A DNA stretch of 64,000 nt from Raoultibacter massiliensis (GTDB lineage: Bacteria > Actinomycetota > Coriobacteriia > Coriobacteriales > Eggerthellaceae): positions 299,461-363,460 of the forward strand of contig NZ_LT962670.1 in NCBI RefSeq assembly GCF_900199545.1, in the 5' to 3' direction. Below, in pieces: positions 36,421 to 45,841 of the stretch. How positions within the stretch are numbered: the first letter of the stretch is position 1; each line of letters opens with the position of its first letter. The notes under the pieces were generated by a model, which worked only from the letters and a program-made list of their open reading frames with translations, was not told the origin of the DNA and did no database searches. The translations under genes were made by a program, and so were the position numbers.

Positions 36421-36547
36421 TAGCTGTTACCTAAAAGGGTAGAATAGTCGGACAATTTAATTATCTGCCGCCGGGTAGATCAAGAAACAAAGCATGTGCG
36501 CCCCTATCGTTAGGCCTGAGAAGATAGGGGAGAGCGCATGCTTTTTT
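36421..36547 (+). promoter_or_regulatory. Terminator-bearing leader (candidate riboswitch) of SMR gene
   Basis: Upstream of the exporter is a structured leader. Two small hairpins occur first (around 36428-36440, and ATCTGCC/GGTAGAT at 36463-36480). Then comes a strong two-part terminator: AGCATGTGCG and CCCCTATC (36491-36508) pair with GATAGGGG and GCGCATGCT (36523-36542), followed by six T. The terminator ends four bases before the exporter's GGGAG site, so it must be bypassed for expression, the layout of a transcriptional riboswitch or attenuator. A TATAGT -10-like element lies at 36415-36420. Gdx/SugE exporters are often under guanidine riboswitches, but I do not recognise the conserved cores of guanidine classes I-III here. 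Confidence 0.6.
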
Positions 36548-36564
36548 GTTGGGAGTGGTTTTTC

Positions 36565-36885
36565 ATGAACTGGGTTATCTTGATCATTGCCGGGCTGTTC
36601 GAAACGTTTTGGGCCTATCAGCTCAAGTTGTCCGATGGGTTCAGCAAGCTCATGCCGAGCATCCTTACCATCATCGGCATGATAATCAGCTTCGGGCTTT
36701 TGGCCCATGCTCTTAAGACTCTGCCCCTAAGCGTTGGCTATGCGGTATGGACGGGCATTGGGATTGTCGGAGCCGCGATACTCGGCATCGTGTTTCTGAA
36801 AGAACCGGCAAGTGCAGTAAAGATCATCTGCATTCTTCTGATCGGGGCGGGTATCATCGGCCTCAATCTAACGACGCACGAATAG
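36565..36885 (+). CDS. SMR family exporter (Gdx/SugE-like)
   Basis: Small multidrug resistance protein of 106 residues with four membrane helices; it works as an antiparallel dimer. The membrane-embedded Glu is in the first helix (IIAGLFETFWAYQLK), and LKTLPLSVGYAVWTGIGIVG matches the SugE/Gdx subgroup, whose members export guanidinium in exchange for protons. The ATG at 36565 has GGGAG nine bases upstream; an ATG at 36538 lies inside the terminator hairpin and is not credible. Expression is probably controlled by the leader upstream. Confidence 0.88.
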   Translation: MNWVILIIAGLFETFWAYQLKLSDGFSKLMPSILTIIGMIISFGLLAHALKTLPLSVGYAVWTGIGIVGAAILGIVFLKEPASAVKIICILLIGAGIIGLNLTTHE

Positions 36886-36901
36886 CGCACGTGCGACCTT
36901 C

Positions 36902-36938
36902 TTCGGCGAGGCTGGGCCTTCGGTTTTGCCTCGCCGAA
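36902..36938 (+). terminator. Hairpin after SMR gene
   Basis: Perfect 11-pair stem TTCGGCGAGGC / GCCTCGCCGAA with a 15-base loop, 17 bases after the stop. A second hairpin AGCCCG-AAAAC-CGGGCT follows at 36953-36969 with a T-rich tail. The remaining sequence up to 37218 holds no gene I can support. Confidence 0.7.
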
Positions 36939-36969
36939 CCGCATGCTGCCGCAGCCCGAAAACCGGGCT

Positions 36970-37218
36970 GTTCTCTGTGGGCGGTTGTTGCCATAGGGGT
37001 CATTGGGGTCTGCCCGATCGTTTGGGCGGCGCTTTCTCTGCTGCGTCAGGCACCTCATGAATGCTATGCGAAGGGCGCTCCCCGAAACGTCGGAGAATAT
37101 CGCTTCGAGAGATGGGATAATGCGCAAAAGGGAAGAAGCGCCGAATCGTGCTTTTCGGCTCGCGTCGTCGCTTTCTTCGGGCGGCAGCGCCGCATTCGGC
37201 ACGGCGAAGGGAATCGTT
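36970..37218. other. Intergenic, no gene seen
   Basis: Open frames cross this stretch on the plus strand, but the downstream gene clearly begins at 37219 with a signal peptide, and the upstream codons have no domain similarity or ribosome site. It probably contains the 5'-nucleotidase promoter; no convincing hexamers were found. Confidence 0.4.
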
Positions 37219-38886
37219 ATGGTAAAGGCGCTATCGAGAAGGGCGTTCGCTGCCATCTGCGCTATCGCGCTTGTTTTCGGCATCGTGTCGCTTTCGGCCT
37301 GCACGGTAAGCGAAGCCCCGTCGCAGTCCGGGGAACAGCCGCAGTCGGAAGGCAAGCTCGCTATTATCCACACCAACGATACGCACGGCTACGACATGGC
37401 TGCAGAGCCGACCGATTCGTCCCCCGGCGTTATCGGCATGGCGGCGGTTGCGCAACTCAAGAAAGACTACGAAGCGCAGGGCTATAACGTCCTTTTGCTC
37501 GACGATGGCGATGCGATTCAGGACAACGTGCTCGTTAACCTTTCCCAAGGGAGGGCGGCCATCGATTTCATGAACTCGGCCGGCTATGATGCCATGTCGA
37601 TCGGAAACCATGAGTTCGATTGGGGCGCTGACAATCTGGAAAAGCTTATCGGCCGAGCTGATTTTCCCGTGTTGGCGGCCAATGTAACCGTGGATGCGAC
37701 AGGAGAGCCGTTCGCTCGATCAAATGCGGTGTTCGAATTCGACGACGGGACGAGGGTCGGTGTGTTCGGCCTTGCAACTCCCGAAACGCAAACGAAGTCG
37801 AGTCCGAAAAACGTTGCGGGCCTTACGTTCGCGGCAGGCGAAGATATGTATCGGTGCGCGCAAGAGCAGGTCGATGAGTTGCGGGAACAGGGGTGCGCGA
37901 TCGTCGTCTGCCTTGGTCATTTGGGAAGCGTCGGGGGAATCGCCCCGAATCGCTCTCTTGACGTTCTGGCCAACACCGAGGGCATCGACGTTTTTATCGA
38001 CGGGCACGATCATGAGGTCGTGAACGAGATGGTTAACGGGTCTCTTTTGGTGAGCACGGGGTGTCATACCGAAAATATCGGCGTCGTGCTCTGCGAAGAC
38101 GGATCGTTTGTCGAAGAGATGGTTGCTTACGGTGCCTATGAAGGAAAAGATCAGGCGACCGACGATCTTGTGCGGGCAACCCATGACGAGGTGAAAAACC
38201 AGCTCTCGGAAGTGATCGGGGTGACGAACGTCGATCTGGATGGCGAACGCGATCCCGGGGTTCGCACGCAGGAGACCAATCTGGGAGATTTTGCGGCCGA
38301 TGCCATGCTTTGGCAGGCAAACCAGGCGAGCGGACAGACGATTGACGGTGCCATTGTAAACGGCGGCAGCATCCGTGCCTCGATTGGGGCGGGGGAGGTC
38401 AGCATGGAAACGCTCATGACGGTGTTTCCCTACAACAACAGCCTCAATGTGGTAACGCTAAAGGGGTCGGAACTGCTGGAGATCATCGAGGCGGCAACGT
38501 TCTGCCTGCCTGAAGCGTCGGGCGGGTTTCCCCAGGTAGCGGGGATTGCCTACGCAGTCGATACGCTGGCCCCGTACGAAACCGGCGATCAATACCCGAA
38601 CTCCACGTACTACGCTCCTGCAAATCCCGGCTCGCGTGTGACGATTCTCGATGTGGGAGGCAGGGGCTTCTCGCTCGATGACGAATACTCCATCGCTGCA
38701 TCGAGCTTCATCACTTCAGGCGGCGATACCTATTATGCGGTCGCGGAGGCATACCAAAAAACGGGCTTTACGACGGGGTATTCCGATACCGATGCCCTTG
38801 TCAACTACCTGCAAACCGCTTTGGGCGGCGTCGTCGATGAATCGTATGAGAAACCTCGGGAGCGCATCTTCGTCGCTGTCGAATAA
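37219..38886 (+). CDS. 5'-nucleotidase / UshA-type metallophosphatase lipoprotein
   Basis: Exported bifunctional metallophosphoesterase, 555 residues. A signal peptide with lipobox (SLSAC) anchors it outside the membrane. The N-terminal catalytic domain shows the dimetal motifs IIHTNDTHGYDM, DDGDAIQD, SIGNHEFDWG, and GHLGSVGGIA plus DGHDHEV. The C-terminal 5'-nucleotidase domain has NLGDFAADAMLWQ and NGGSIRASIGAGEVS, which bind the nucleotide base. It hydrolyses nucleotides or UDP-sugars to salvage nucleosides. The ATG at 37219 is chosen because it begins the signal peptide. A purine salvage gene (xpt, broken) lies two genes downstream. Confidence 0.92.
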   Translation: MVKALSRRAFAAICAIALVFGIVSLSACTVSEAPSQSGEQPQSEGKLAIIHTNDTHGYDMAAEPTDSSPGVIGMAAVAQLKKDYEAQGYNVLLLDDGDAIQDNVLVNLSQGRAAIDFMNSAGYDAMSIGNHEFDWGADNLEKLIGRADFPVLAANVTVDATGEPFARSNAVFEFDDGTRVGVFGLATPETQTKSSPKNVAGLTFAAGEDMYRCAQEQVDELREQGCAIVVCLGHLGSVGGIAPNRSLDVLANTEGIDVFIDGHDHEVVNEMVNGSLLVSTGCHTENIGVVLCEDGSFVEEMVAYGAYEGKDQATDDLVRATHDEVKNQLSEVIGVTNVDLDGERDPGVRTQETNLGDFAADAMLWQANQASGQTIDGAIVNGGSIRASIGAGEVSMETLMTVFPYNNSLNVVTLKGSELLEIIEAATFCLPEASGGFPQVAGIAYAVDTLAPYETGDQYPNSTYYAPANPGSRVTILDVGGRGFSLDDEYSIAASSFITSGGDTYYAVAEAYQKTGFTTGYSDTDALVNYLQTALGGVVDESYEKPRERIFVAVE

Positions 38887-38941
38887 GAGGCGATTTGCTC
38901 AAGGTTTACGGTTCGGTACCGCTGGGCAACAAACAGGTTGA

Positions 38942-40540
<1,599 letters not shown>

Positions 40541-40753
40541 TGCGGCAGCTCCGGTGAGAATGTGCTGGTTGCCGATACGCATGGGTCTCCCTTCGTGACG
40601 CTCTATCCAGCATAAAGTCCGAAGGGCATGTGCTGGTAGGAAACCGAGCATCGATCGCAAGCCGCGGACTGGAATTTGCTGCGGAGCCTCTTGGTTAGCC
40701 CTTATCCATCGGGTAAACTTGAGTTCGTCACGGGAGATCAGCGGAGGCGGATA

Positions 40754-41373
40754 GTGGAGCTTTTGGAAGATCGCATCAGGCAAGACGGCGTGGTGAAAGA
40801 CGACGGCGTCCTCAAGGTCGATAGCTTTTTGAATCATCAGCTCGATATCGAGTTGCTCGATGCGTGCGGCGAAGAGTTCAAGCGTCTGTTCGGCGATGCT
40901 TTGATCACGAAGATCCTGACCATTGAAGCTTCGGGTATCGGGATAGCCTGCGGAGTTGCGCGATGCTTCGGGGTGCCGGTTGTGTTTGCGAAGAAGGCGC
41001 AAAGCATCAACCTCGACGGCGATGCGTATGTGACCCGCATTCAGTCGTACACCCATGGGCGCATCTTCGATGTGATCGTGTCGAAGAAGTATATCGGCCC
41101 TGAAGATCATATACTTATCATTGACGATTTCTTGGCGAACGGCTGCGCCCTCGACGGCCTGATCGACATTTGCCAGCATGCCGGTGCTTCCATCGAGGGC
41201 ATTGGGGTGGCGATCGAGAAAGGTTTTCAACCAGGGGTCGATCGTTGCGCGAAAGAGGTTTTCGTTTGGAATCGCTTGCGATCATCGAAGGCATGGATCC
41301 CGAGACCGGCGCTGTCGAATTCCGCTCGCGAATCAAACCGAACCAATTAAGGAGCAAGCATGACCACACGTAG
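40754..41373 (+). pseudogene. xpt: Xanthine phosphoribosyltransferase, frameshifted near C terminus
   Basis: Purine salvage enzyme (xanthine + PRPP to XMP). It begins at GTG 40754 with CGGAGG upstream; [24 protein letters not shown] and the PRPP loop [16 protein letters not shown] are intact. After GFQPG the frame becomes unrelated, while the -1 frame continues correctly with [20 protein letters not shown] (the conserved xpt ending). Adding one G to the G4 run at 41234-41237 restores QPGG and the whole C terminus. So the gene is disrupted by one base, or the sequence has a homopolymer error. In the frame as given translation ends at 41350 with an aberrant tail. The restored end overlaps the next gene by 14 bases. 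Confidence 0.85.
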
Positions 41374-42211
41374 AAACGCCCTGTTGCTGTTCAGCAAACC
41401 GCCTATTGCGGGGCTTGTGAAAACGCGTCTCACCGTCTTGAAGGACGGCGTGTTTCAGCCTGATGTGGCGTCGGGTTTGTATCATTGCATGCTGTTCGAT
41501 GTTGCGGAAATCTGCTGCGACGCGCTTGCCGAGCTCGAGGCGCGCGGTGCAACCGAGGAGGGCGTCATCGACGAGTACGAGCTCGTCATCTCGACAACGC
41601 CTCAAAAAAACGTCGAGGTCATGCAACGTATTTTCGATGAGTCGGGTACGTGGCCACGCGACATTCGCATCATTTGCGACGAAGGATCATCGTTCGACGA
41701 ACATTACAACCATGCTTTCGAGCAAACGTTCGACATGGGCTTCGACACGATCCTTTCGATGGGCGCCGACATGCCTGCGCTTCCGCGATCGGTCGTTGTC
41801 GAGGGATTCGACAAGCTTCACGCCTTATGCGACACGCCCGGTGGCGGGATCGTGATATCCCCCGATCAGGAAATGGGCGTTTCCATAATCGGGTGGACGA
41901 AGGATACCGCGATGAGCCACGATGGGGTGTTCTACAACAAGGACGGCAAAACAGTGCTTCCTGCCTACATCGATAAGGCGGCAGAGCTGGGGTTGCCGGC
42001 GCTCTATCTTCCTGCGGTCGTCGATGTCGATACAATGGGCGACCTGTTCCACAACATCACGCTCGTGCAGGCCATCGAGTACTGCGCGAAATTCGACGAC
42101 CTGTCGGTGCCGTGGCGCACCGCGCAGGCTCTCCGCGATATCGGATATTCGGAAGTGCGCGTGCCCCCGAACGATCTGCACGATCCGCGCGAGGAGATCG
42201 ACGGGGCATAG
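41360..42211 (+). CDS. DUF2064 glycosyltransferase-like protein
   Basis: 283-residue nucleotide-sugar transferase-like protein (TIGR04282/DUF2064 group). It starts with ALLLFSKPPIAGLVKTRL, the guanylyl/nucleotidyl-transferase loop with the conserved K-T-R-L, and has a central DxD-like GADMPALP. DUF2064 proteins occur in arsenosugar synthesis next to the radical SAM enzyme ArsS or in other glycosylation loci; neither partner is visible here, so the role is open. It overlaps the restored end of xpt, suggesting cotranscription. Confidence 0.78.
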   Translation: MTTRRNALLLFSKPPIAGLVKTRLTVLKDGVFQPDVASGLYHCMLFDVAEICCDALAELEARGATEEGVIDEYELVISTTPQKNVEVMQRIFDESGTWPRDIRIICDEGSSFDEHYNHAFEQTFDMGFDTILSMGADMPALPRSVVVEGFDKLHALCDTPGGGIVISPDQEMGVSIIGWTKDTAMSHDGVFYNKDGKTVLPAYIDKAAELGLPALYLPAVVDVDTMGDLFHNITLVQAIEYCAKFDDLSVPWRTAQALRDIGYSEVRVPPNDLHDPREEIDGA

Positions 42212-42223
42212 GGGCATGGCTGC

Positions 42224-42241
42224 GCCCGCCGTACGGCGGGC
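42224..42241. terminator. 18-base palindrome between convergent genes
   Basis: GCCCGCCGTACGGCGGGC is a perfect self-complementary sequence lying between the DUF2064 stop at 42211 and the hydrolase stop at 42255. It probably ends both transcripts, although no T run follows. Confidence 0.6.
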
Positions 42242-42254
42242 AGGCGGCGCGTGT

Positions 42255-42893
42255 CTACACGGTTCCGATTTTCGCGCGATGCTCGCCGACTACATCGCGA
42301 ACCGATGCGAGCCCTTCGGCGAGAAACGTTTCGAGGTCGATCACCTGCGCTCCGATATGGGCCATATCTTCGATGTTCGCCGCTTGTACCTCGGGCGAGC
42401 GCGATGAGGTGCAATCTTCAATGATCACCACGTTGTAGTCCAACGATAGCGCGTCGTAGCATGACGAGCGGATGCAATTCGGGGTGGTAGTTCCAATGAG
42501 CACCACGGTACCGATGCTTTCGCTGCGAAGCGTCTGGTCTACGTCGGTTCCGAAGAAGGCGGAGAATCGGGGTTTCACGACAACGCGATCGCCGTCTTGC
42601 GGCGCAAGGGGTTCGGGGAAATCGAGCGAGTCCGCCTTCGCGCATGCCTTCGAGATGGGTTTGCCGCCCTCAAGCCAGGTTTCGAACCTCGTTGATTCCA
42701 CATCGGATCCATCGGATGCGTATTCGCGGCACACGTGAAACACGGGAATACCGAGCCTGCGTGCGCATGCAAGCGCTTTCGAACAGGCGGTAACGGTTGC
42801 TTCGGCGCCGGCGACGCACAGCGATGAATCGTGGTCGATGAATCCGTTTTGCATGTCTATGATGAGCAGGGCTGCGGTTCGGGGGTCGATCAT
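42255..42893 (-). CDS. Isochorismatase-fold cysteine hydrolase
   Basis: 212-residue alpha/beta hydrolase of the isochorismatase/nicotinamidase group. The catalytic triad is visible: Asp in LLIIDMQNGF, Lys in VVVKPRFSAFFGT, Cys in GTTTPNCIRSSCYDA. Members hydrolyse amides or vinyl ethers (nicotinamide, biuret, isochorismate). No metal-binding DxHxH of nicotinamidases is clear, so the substrate is open. It is transcribed downstream of the Crp/Fnr gene on the same strand, with 103 bases between. Confidence 0.87.
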   Translation of the reverse strand: MIDPRTAALLIIDMQNGFIDHDSSLCVAGAEATVTACSKALACARRLGIPVFHVCREYASDGSDVESTRFETWLEGGKPISKACAKADSLDFPEPLAPQDGDRVVVKPRFSAFFGTDVDQTLRSESIGTVVLIGTTTPNCIRSSCYDALSLDYNVVIIEDCTSSRSPEVQAANIEDMAHIGAQVIDLETFLAEGLASVRDVVGEHRAKIGTV

Positions 42894-42996
42894 GGCTTCT
42901 CCTGAATTCTTCGTTTGGCGGGCTTTGCGTTTGGGCGGTCGGGCGCCTGCGGTGCGGGTTGGTGCGATCCGTCGGACTGAACGGCATCATGGCTCG

Positions 42997-43665
42997 TCAG
43001 GTGGTATGGCAGATGGTAAATCGGTTCTTGTCGAAATCGACGATGCCCTCTTTGCGCATTTTCGATAGTTCGGCCGACATGGCGCTTCGATCGACCGAAA
43101 GGTAATCGGCGAGTTCCTGCCGATTGAAGGGTATTGAAAACGTGTTCGACTTTGCGTTCTCGGCTTGATCGGAAAGGTACGAGAGCAGTTTTTCGCGTGT
43201 CGAGCGCTTTGACGTATGCTCTATTTTCCGGGTAAGCGTATACGCGCGTTTCGCCACGGAGGCGAGCAGATTGCGGACGAGTCTCGTGTGGAATTCGCAG
43301 GCAGAGGTGCACAGCGTGGTCACCCGCCTCACATCCATAAGCAAGATGACGGAGTCTTTCGCCGCGATCACGTTGAGATCGAAGGGCAGTTCGGGCTCGC
43401 AGGCGTACACTTCGGCAAACAGCTGTCCCGGACCGATCGAGGCGAGAATGGTGCGATTTCCCCAGTAATCTTCCTTTTCAAGCCTAACGGAGCCTTCGAG
43501 GACCATGCCCATGGTTGTCGTCGTTTCTCCGACGCGAAACAGATAGGCGCCCTTCTTAAACGATTTCGTTTGTGCATTGAGGCATTGCAGCATCGCTTCG
43601 ATCTCGTTGCCGAGAATTCCCTTGAAAAGGGGTGAGCGACTGATTACGGGAAGATAGTCGTCCAT
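42997..43665 (-). CDS. Crp/Fnr family regulator, divergent from hcp
   Basis: 222 residues. N-terminal effector barrel (FRVGETTTTMGMVLEGSVRLEK, quoted in part: GMVLEGSVRLEKEDYW; PGQLFAEVYACEPELPF), a long helix, and a winged helix FNRQELADYLSVDRSAMSAE. Its position, divergent from the hybrid cluster protein gene, matches regulators such as HcpR that sense nitric oxide in anaerobes and switch on hcp; this role is inferred from neighbourhood. It may also drive the hydrolase gene downstream. Confidence 0.88.
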   Translation of the reverse strand: MDDYLPVISRSPLFKGILGNEIEAMLQCLNAQTKSFKKGAYLFRVGETTTTMGMVLEGSVRLEKEDYWGNRTILASIGPGQLFAEVYACEPELPFDLNVIAAKDSVILLMDVRRVTTLCTSACEFHTRLVRNLLASVAKRAYTLTRKIEHTSKRSTREKLLSYLSDQAENAKSNTFSIPFNRQELADYLSVDRSAMSAELSKMRKEGIVDFDKNRFTICHTT

Positions 43666-43788
43666 TCATGCCTTCCGTTGGAAAAACAACCGATATGTTG
43701 GAAACAGTATCCTATGGTTTTACCTACCAGGCAAGAGGTAATTCGATGGTCGGCGGGAATCCGCATGTCGGCCGAGAGGAGAGATACC

Positions 43789-45369
43789 ATGGGCGAGATG
43801 TTTTGTTTTCAATGCGAGCAAACGGCGGGGTGCGCGGGTTGCACGGGGCATGCCGGGGCATGCGGTAAAGAAGCCGAAACCGCGCTTCTGCAAGACGAGC
43901 TGACCGGTACGCTCATCGCGCTGGCCGAGATGGTGCAGCAAAAGCCAAGCGTTCGCACCGAGGCCACCGATGATTTGGCGATGGAGTCGCTGTTCGCGAC
44001 GCTCACCAATGTGGATTTCGACGATGCTGAGATCAATCGTTTGACCGAGTGCGTGCATGCCGAAAAAGCCCGCATGGCCGGTGAGGCGGAGATCGCGAGC
44101 ATCCCCGACTATTCGATGCTGAAGCTGTGGGATGCACAAGAGGATGTGCGTTCGCTCAAATCGCTTATCTTGTTCGGGTTGCGCGGCATGGCGGCCTACG
44201 CGTATCATGCGGCCGTGCTCGGGCAGCGCGACGAATCGGTTTCGGCGTTCATCTTTGAAGGTCTCGATGCTGTTGCGAACGGCAAAACCCAGGATGAGCT
44301 GCTTCCTTTGGTGCTCAAGGTGGGTGAAGTGAGCTTCACGTGCATGGAGATGCTCGACAGGGCGAACACCGAAGCGTTCGGCACGCCTGAGCCCACCGAG
44401 GTCACGATGAAGGTCGAAGCGGGTCCGTTCATCGTCATCACGGGGCATGATCTGCATGACCTTAAGCTGCTGCTCGACCAGACGCAGGGCACGGGCGTGA
44501 ACGTGTACACCCACGGCGAGATGCTTCCCGCACACGCGTATCCCGAGTTCAAGAAGTACGAAAACCTCAAGGGCAACTTCGGTACCGCCTGGCAGAACCA
44601 GCGCAAAGAATTCGACAACCTGCCCGCTCCGATCTTGTTCACGACGAACTGCCTTATGCCGCCGGCCTCATCGTATTCCGATCGCGTGTACACTACCGGC
44701 GTTGTCGCATACCCCGAAATGACCCATATCGGTGCCGACAAGGATTTTTCCAGGCTCATCGAGCATGCAAGGGAGCTGGGGGGCTTCAGCGAGGAGCATA
44801 CGTTCACCGGCATCAACGGAGGATCGACGCTCATGACCGGGTTCGGCCACGGCACGGTGCTTTCGGTTGCGGATACGGTGGTCGATGCGGTCAAGCAGGG
44901 AGCTATCAGCCGCTTCTTCCTCGTCGGCGGTTGCGACGGCGCACGGCCGGGCCGAAACTACTACACCGATTTCGTGCAGCAGGCTCCCGATGATTCGATC
45001 ATCCTTACCCTCGCGTGCGGCAAGTACCGCTTTAACGACCTTGATCTCGGCACCATCGGCGGACTTCCGCGCATCATGGACATGGGTCAGTGCAACGATG
45101 CGTACAGCGCCATTCGCGTAGCGGTTGCGCTTGCCGAAGCGTTCGAATGCGGCGTGAACGATCTGCCGCTTACGCTGGTGCTTTCCTGGTACGAGCAGAA
45201 GGCGGTCTGCATTCTGCTCACGTTGCTGCATCTGGGAATCAAAGATATCTACCTCGGTCCTACGCTTCCCGCGTTCGTGTCGCCCGGTGTTCTGAACGTG
45301 CTCGTCGAGAGCTTCGGCATCCGCCCGATCAGCACCCCTGAAGAGGATCTGGCTGCGATTCTGGCGTAA
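43789..45369 (+). CDS. hcp: Hybrid cluster protein (hydroxylamine reductase / NO reductase)
   Basis: 526-residue Hcp containing a cubane and the hybrid Fe-S-O cluster. N-terminal Cys set CFQCEQTAGCAGCTGHAGACGK; hybrid cluster ligands in GINGGSTLMTGFGHG (start of the region), FLVGGCDGARPGRNYYT, LACGKYRFN and the C-terminal LSWYEQKAVCILLTLL. It reduces NO to N2O or hydroxylamine to ammonia, protecting anaerobes against nitrosative stress. The ATG at 43789 has GAGAGGAGAG upstream. Extra Cys in the N-terminal set departs slightly from standard spacing. An 11-base inverted repeat TGTT-GGA-AACA at 43696-43706 in the divergent region might bind the regulator. Confidence 0.93.
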   Translation: MGEMFCFQCEQTAGCAGCTGHAGACGKEAETALLQDELTGTLIALAEMVQQKPSVRTEATDDLAMESLFATLTNVDFDDAEINRLTECVHAEKARMAGEAEIASIPDYSMLKLWDAQEDVRSLKSLILFGLRGMAAYAYHAAVLGQRDESVSAFIFEGLDAVANGKTQDELLPLVLKVGEVSFTCMEMLDRANTEAFGTPEPTEVTMKVEAGPFIVITGHDLHDLKLLLDQTQGTGVNVYTHGEMLPAHAYPEFKKYENLKGNFGTAWQNQRKEFDNLPAPILFTTNCLMPPASSYSDRVYTTGVVAYPEMTHIGADKDFSRLIEHARELGGFSEEHTFTGINGGSTLMTGFGHGTVLSVADTVVDAVKQGAISRFFLVGGCDGARPGRNYYTDFVQQAPDDSIILTLACGKYRFNDLDLGTIGGLPRIMDMGQCNDAYSAIRVAVALAEAFECGVNDLPLTLVLSWYEQKAVCILLTLLHLGIKDIYLGPTLPAFVSPGVLNVLVESFGIRPISTPEEDLAAILA

Positions 45370-45402
45370 CCGCCTGCGGGCGCTCTAAAGGTTGTCGCAC
45401 AG

Positions 45403-45434
45403 CAGGAAGCCGGCGAAAGTCGGCTTCCTGGCTT
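45403..45434 (+). terminator. Intrinsic terminator of hcp
   Basis: Perfect ten-pair stem CAGGAAGCCG / CGGCTTCCTG with loop GCGAAAGT and a following GCTTTT. Confidence 0.85.
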
Positions 45435-45841
45435 TTGGGATGAGGTAGGGCCTCTGCCGTGTGCTTGCATTTTTGCTGTGAAGCGCGAGAATTCCCTAAC
45501 GCGATCGCGTCAGGATCAAGCCGCTCATTAACATAATAAGTCGCATTGGCAAAAGCCAGAGACGAAATTATCCGTCGATAAATCAGGATCGATGCGGCTT
45601 TGCGGAACGTTTGGCGATGACTTGGGATTCGGATTGCTGATCGGGAGCGTGTCGGCCCTGATTAATCGACGGGCAAACCGCCTGTCTGCAAATCGGATTC
45701 GATGCCGGGCTTGGGTTCGAGTCCCGGAGGCCCCTCGCTTCCTGTAGCCCAATCCCCTCGGATGCTGTACTATTCGGGTTGGGGGAGAATCATTGTTCGC
45801 TTTCTTGCGGGAAGGCGAACTCGATCTCATGCGAGAGGCCT
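45435..45841. other. Intergenic, no gene seen
   Basis: About 400 bases between the hcp terminator and the sensor kinase. A minus-strand frame of 100 codons crosses it, but it is Arg/Pro/Ser rich without start site or family likeness. I see no strong promoter hexamers for the kinase. Confidence 0.45.

Noticed and set aside
40541..40753. Possible purine or other riboswitch before xpt
   Set aside because: The region can fold, but I see no purine aptamer core or other class I know, and no terminator or sequestered start.
41234..41360. Programmed frameshift in xpt
   Set aside because: There is no slippery heptamer and no pseudoknot; a homopolymer indel explains the data better.
45528..45830. 100-codon minus-strand frame in the hcp-kinase gap
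   Set aside because: Low-complexity Arg/Pro/Ser product with no ribosome site or family likeness.
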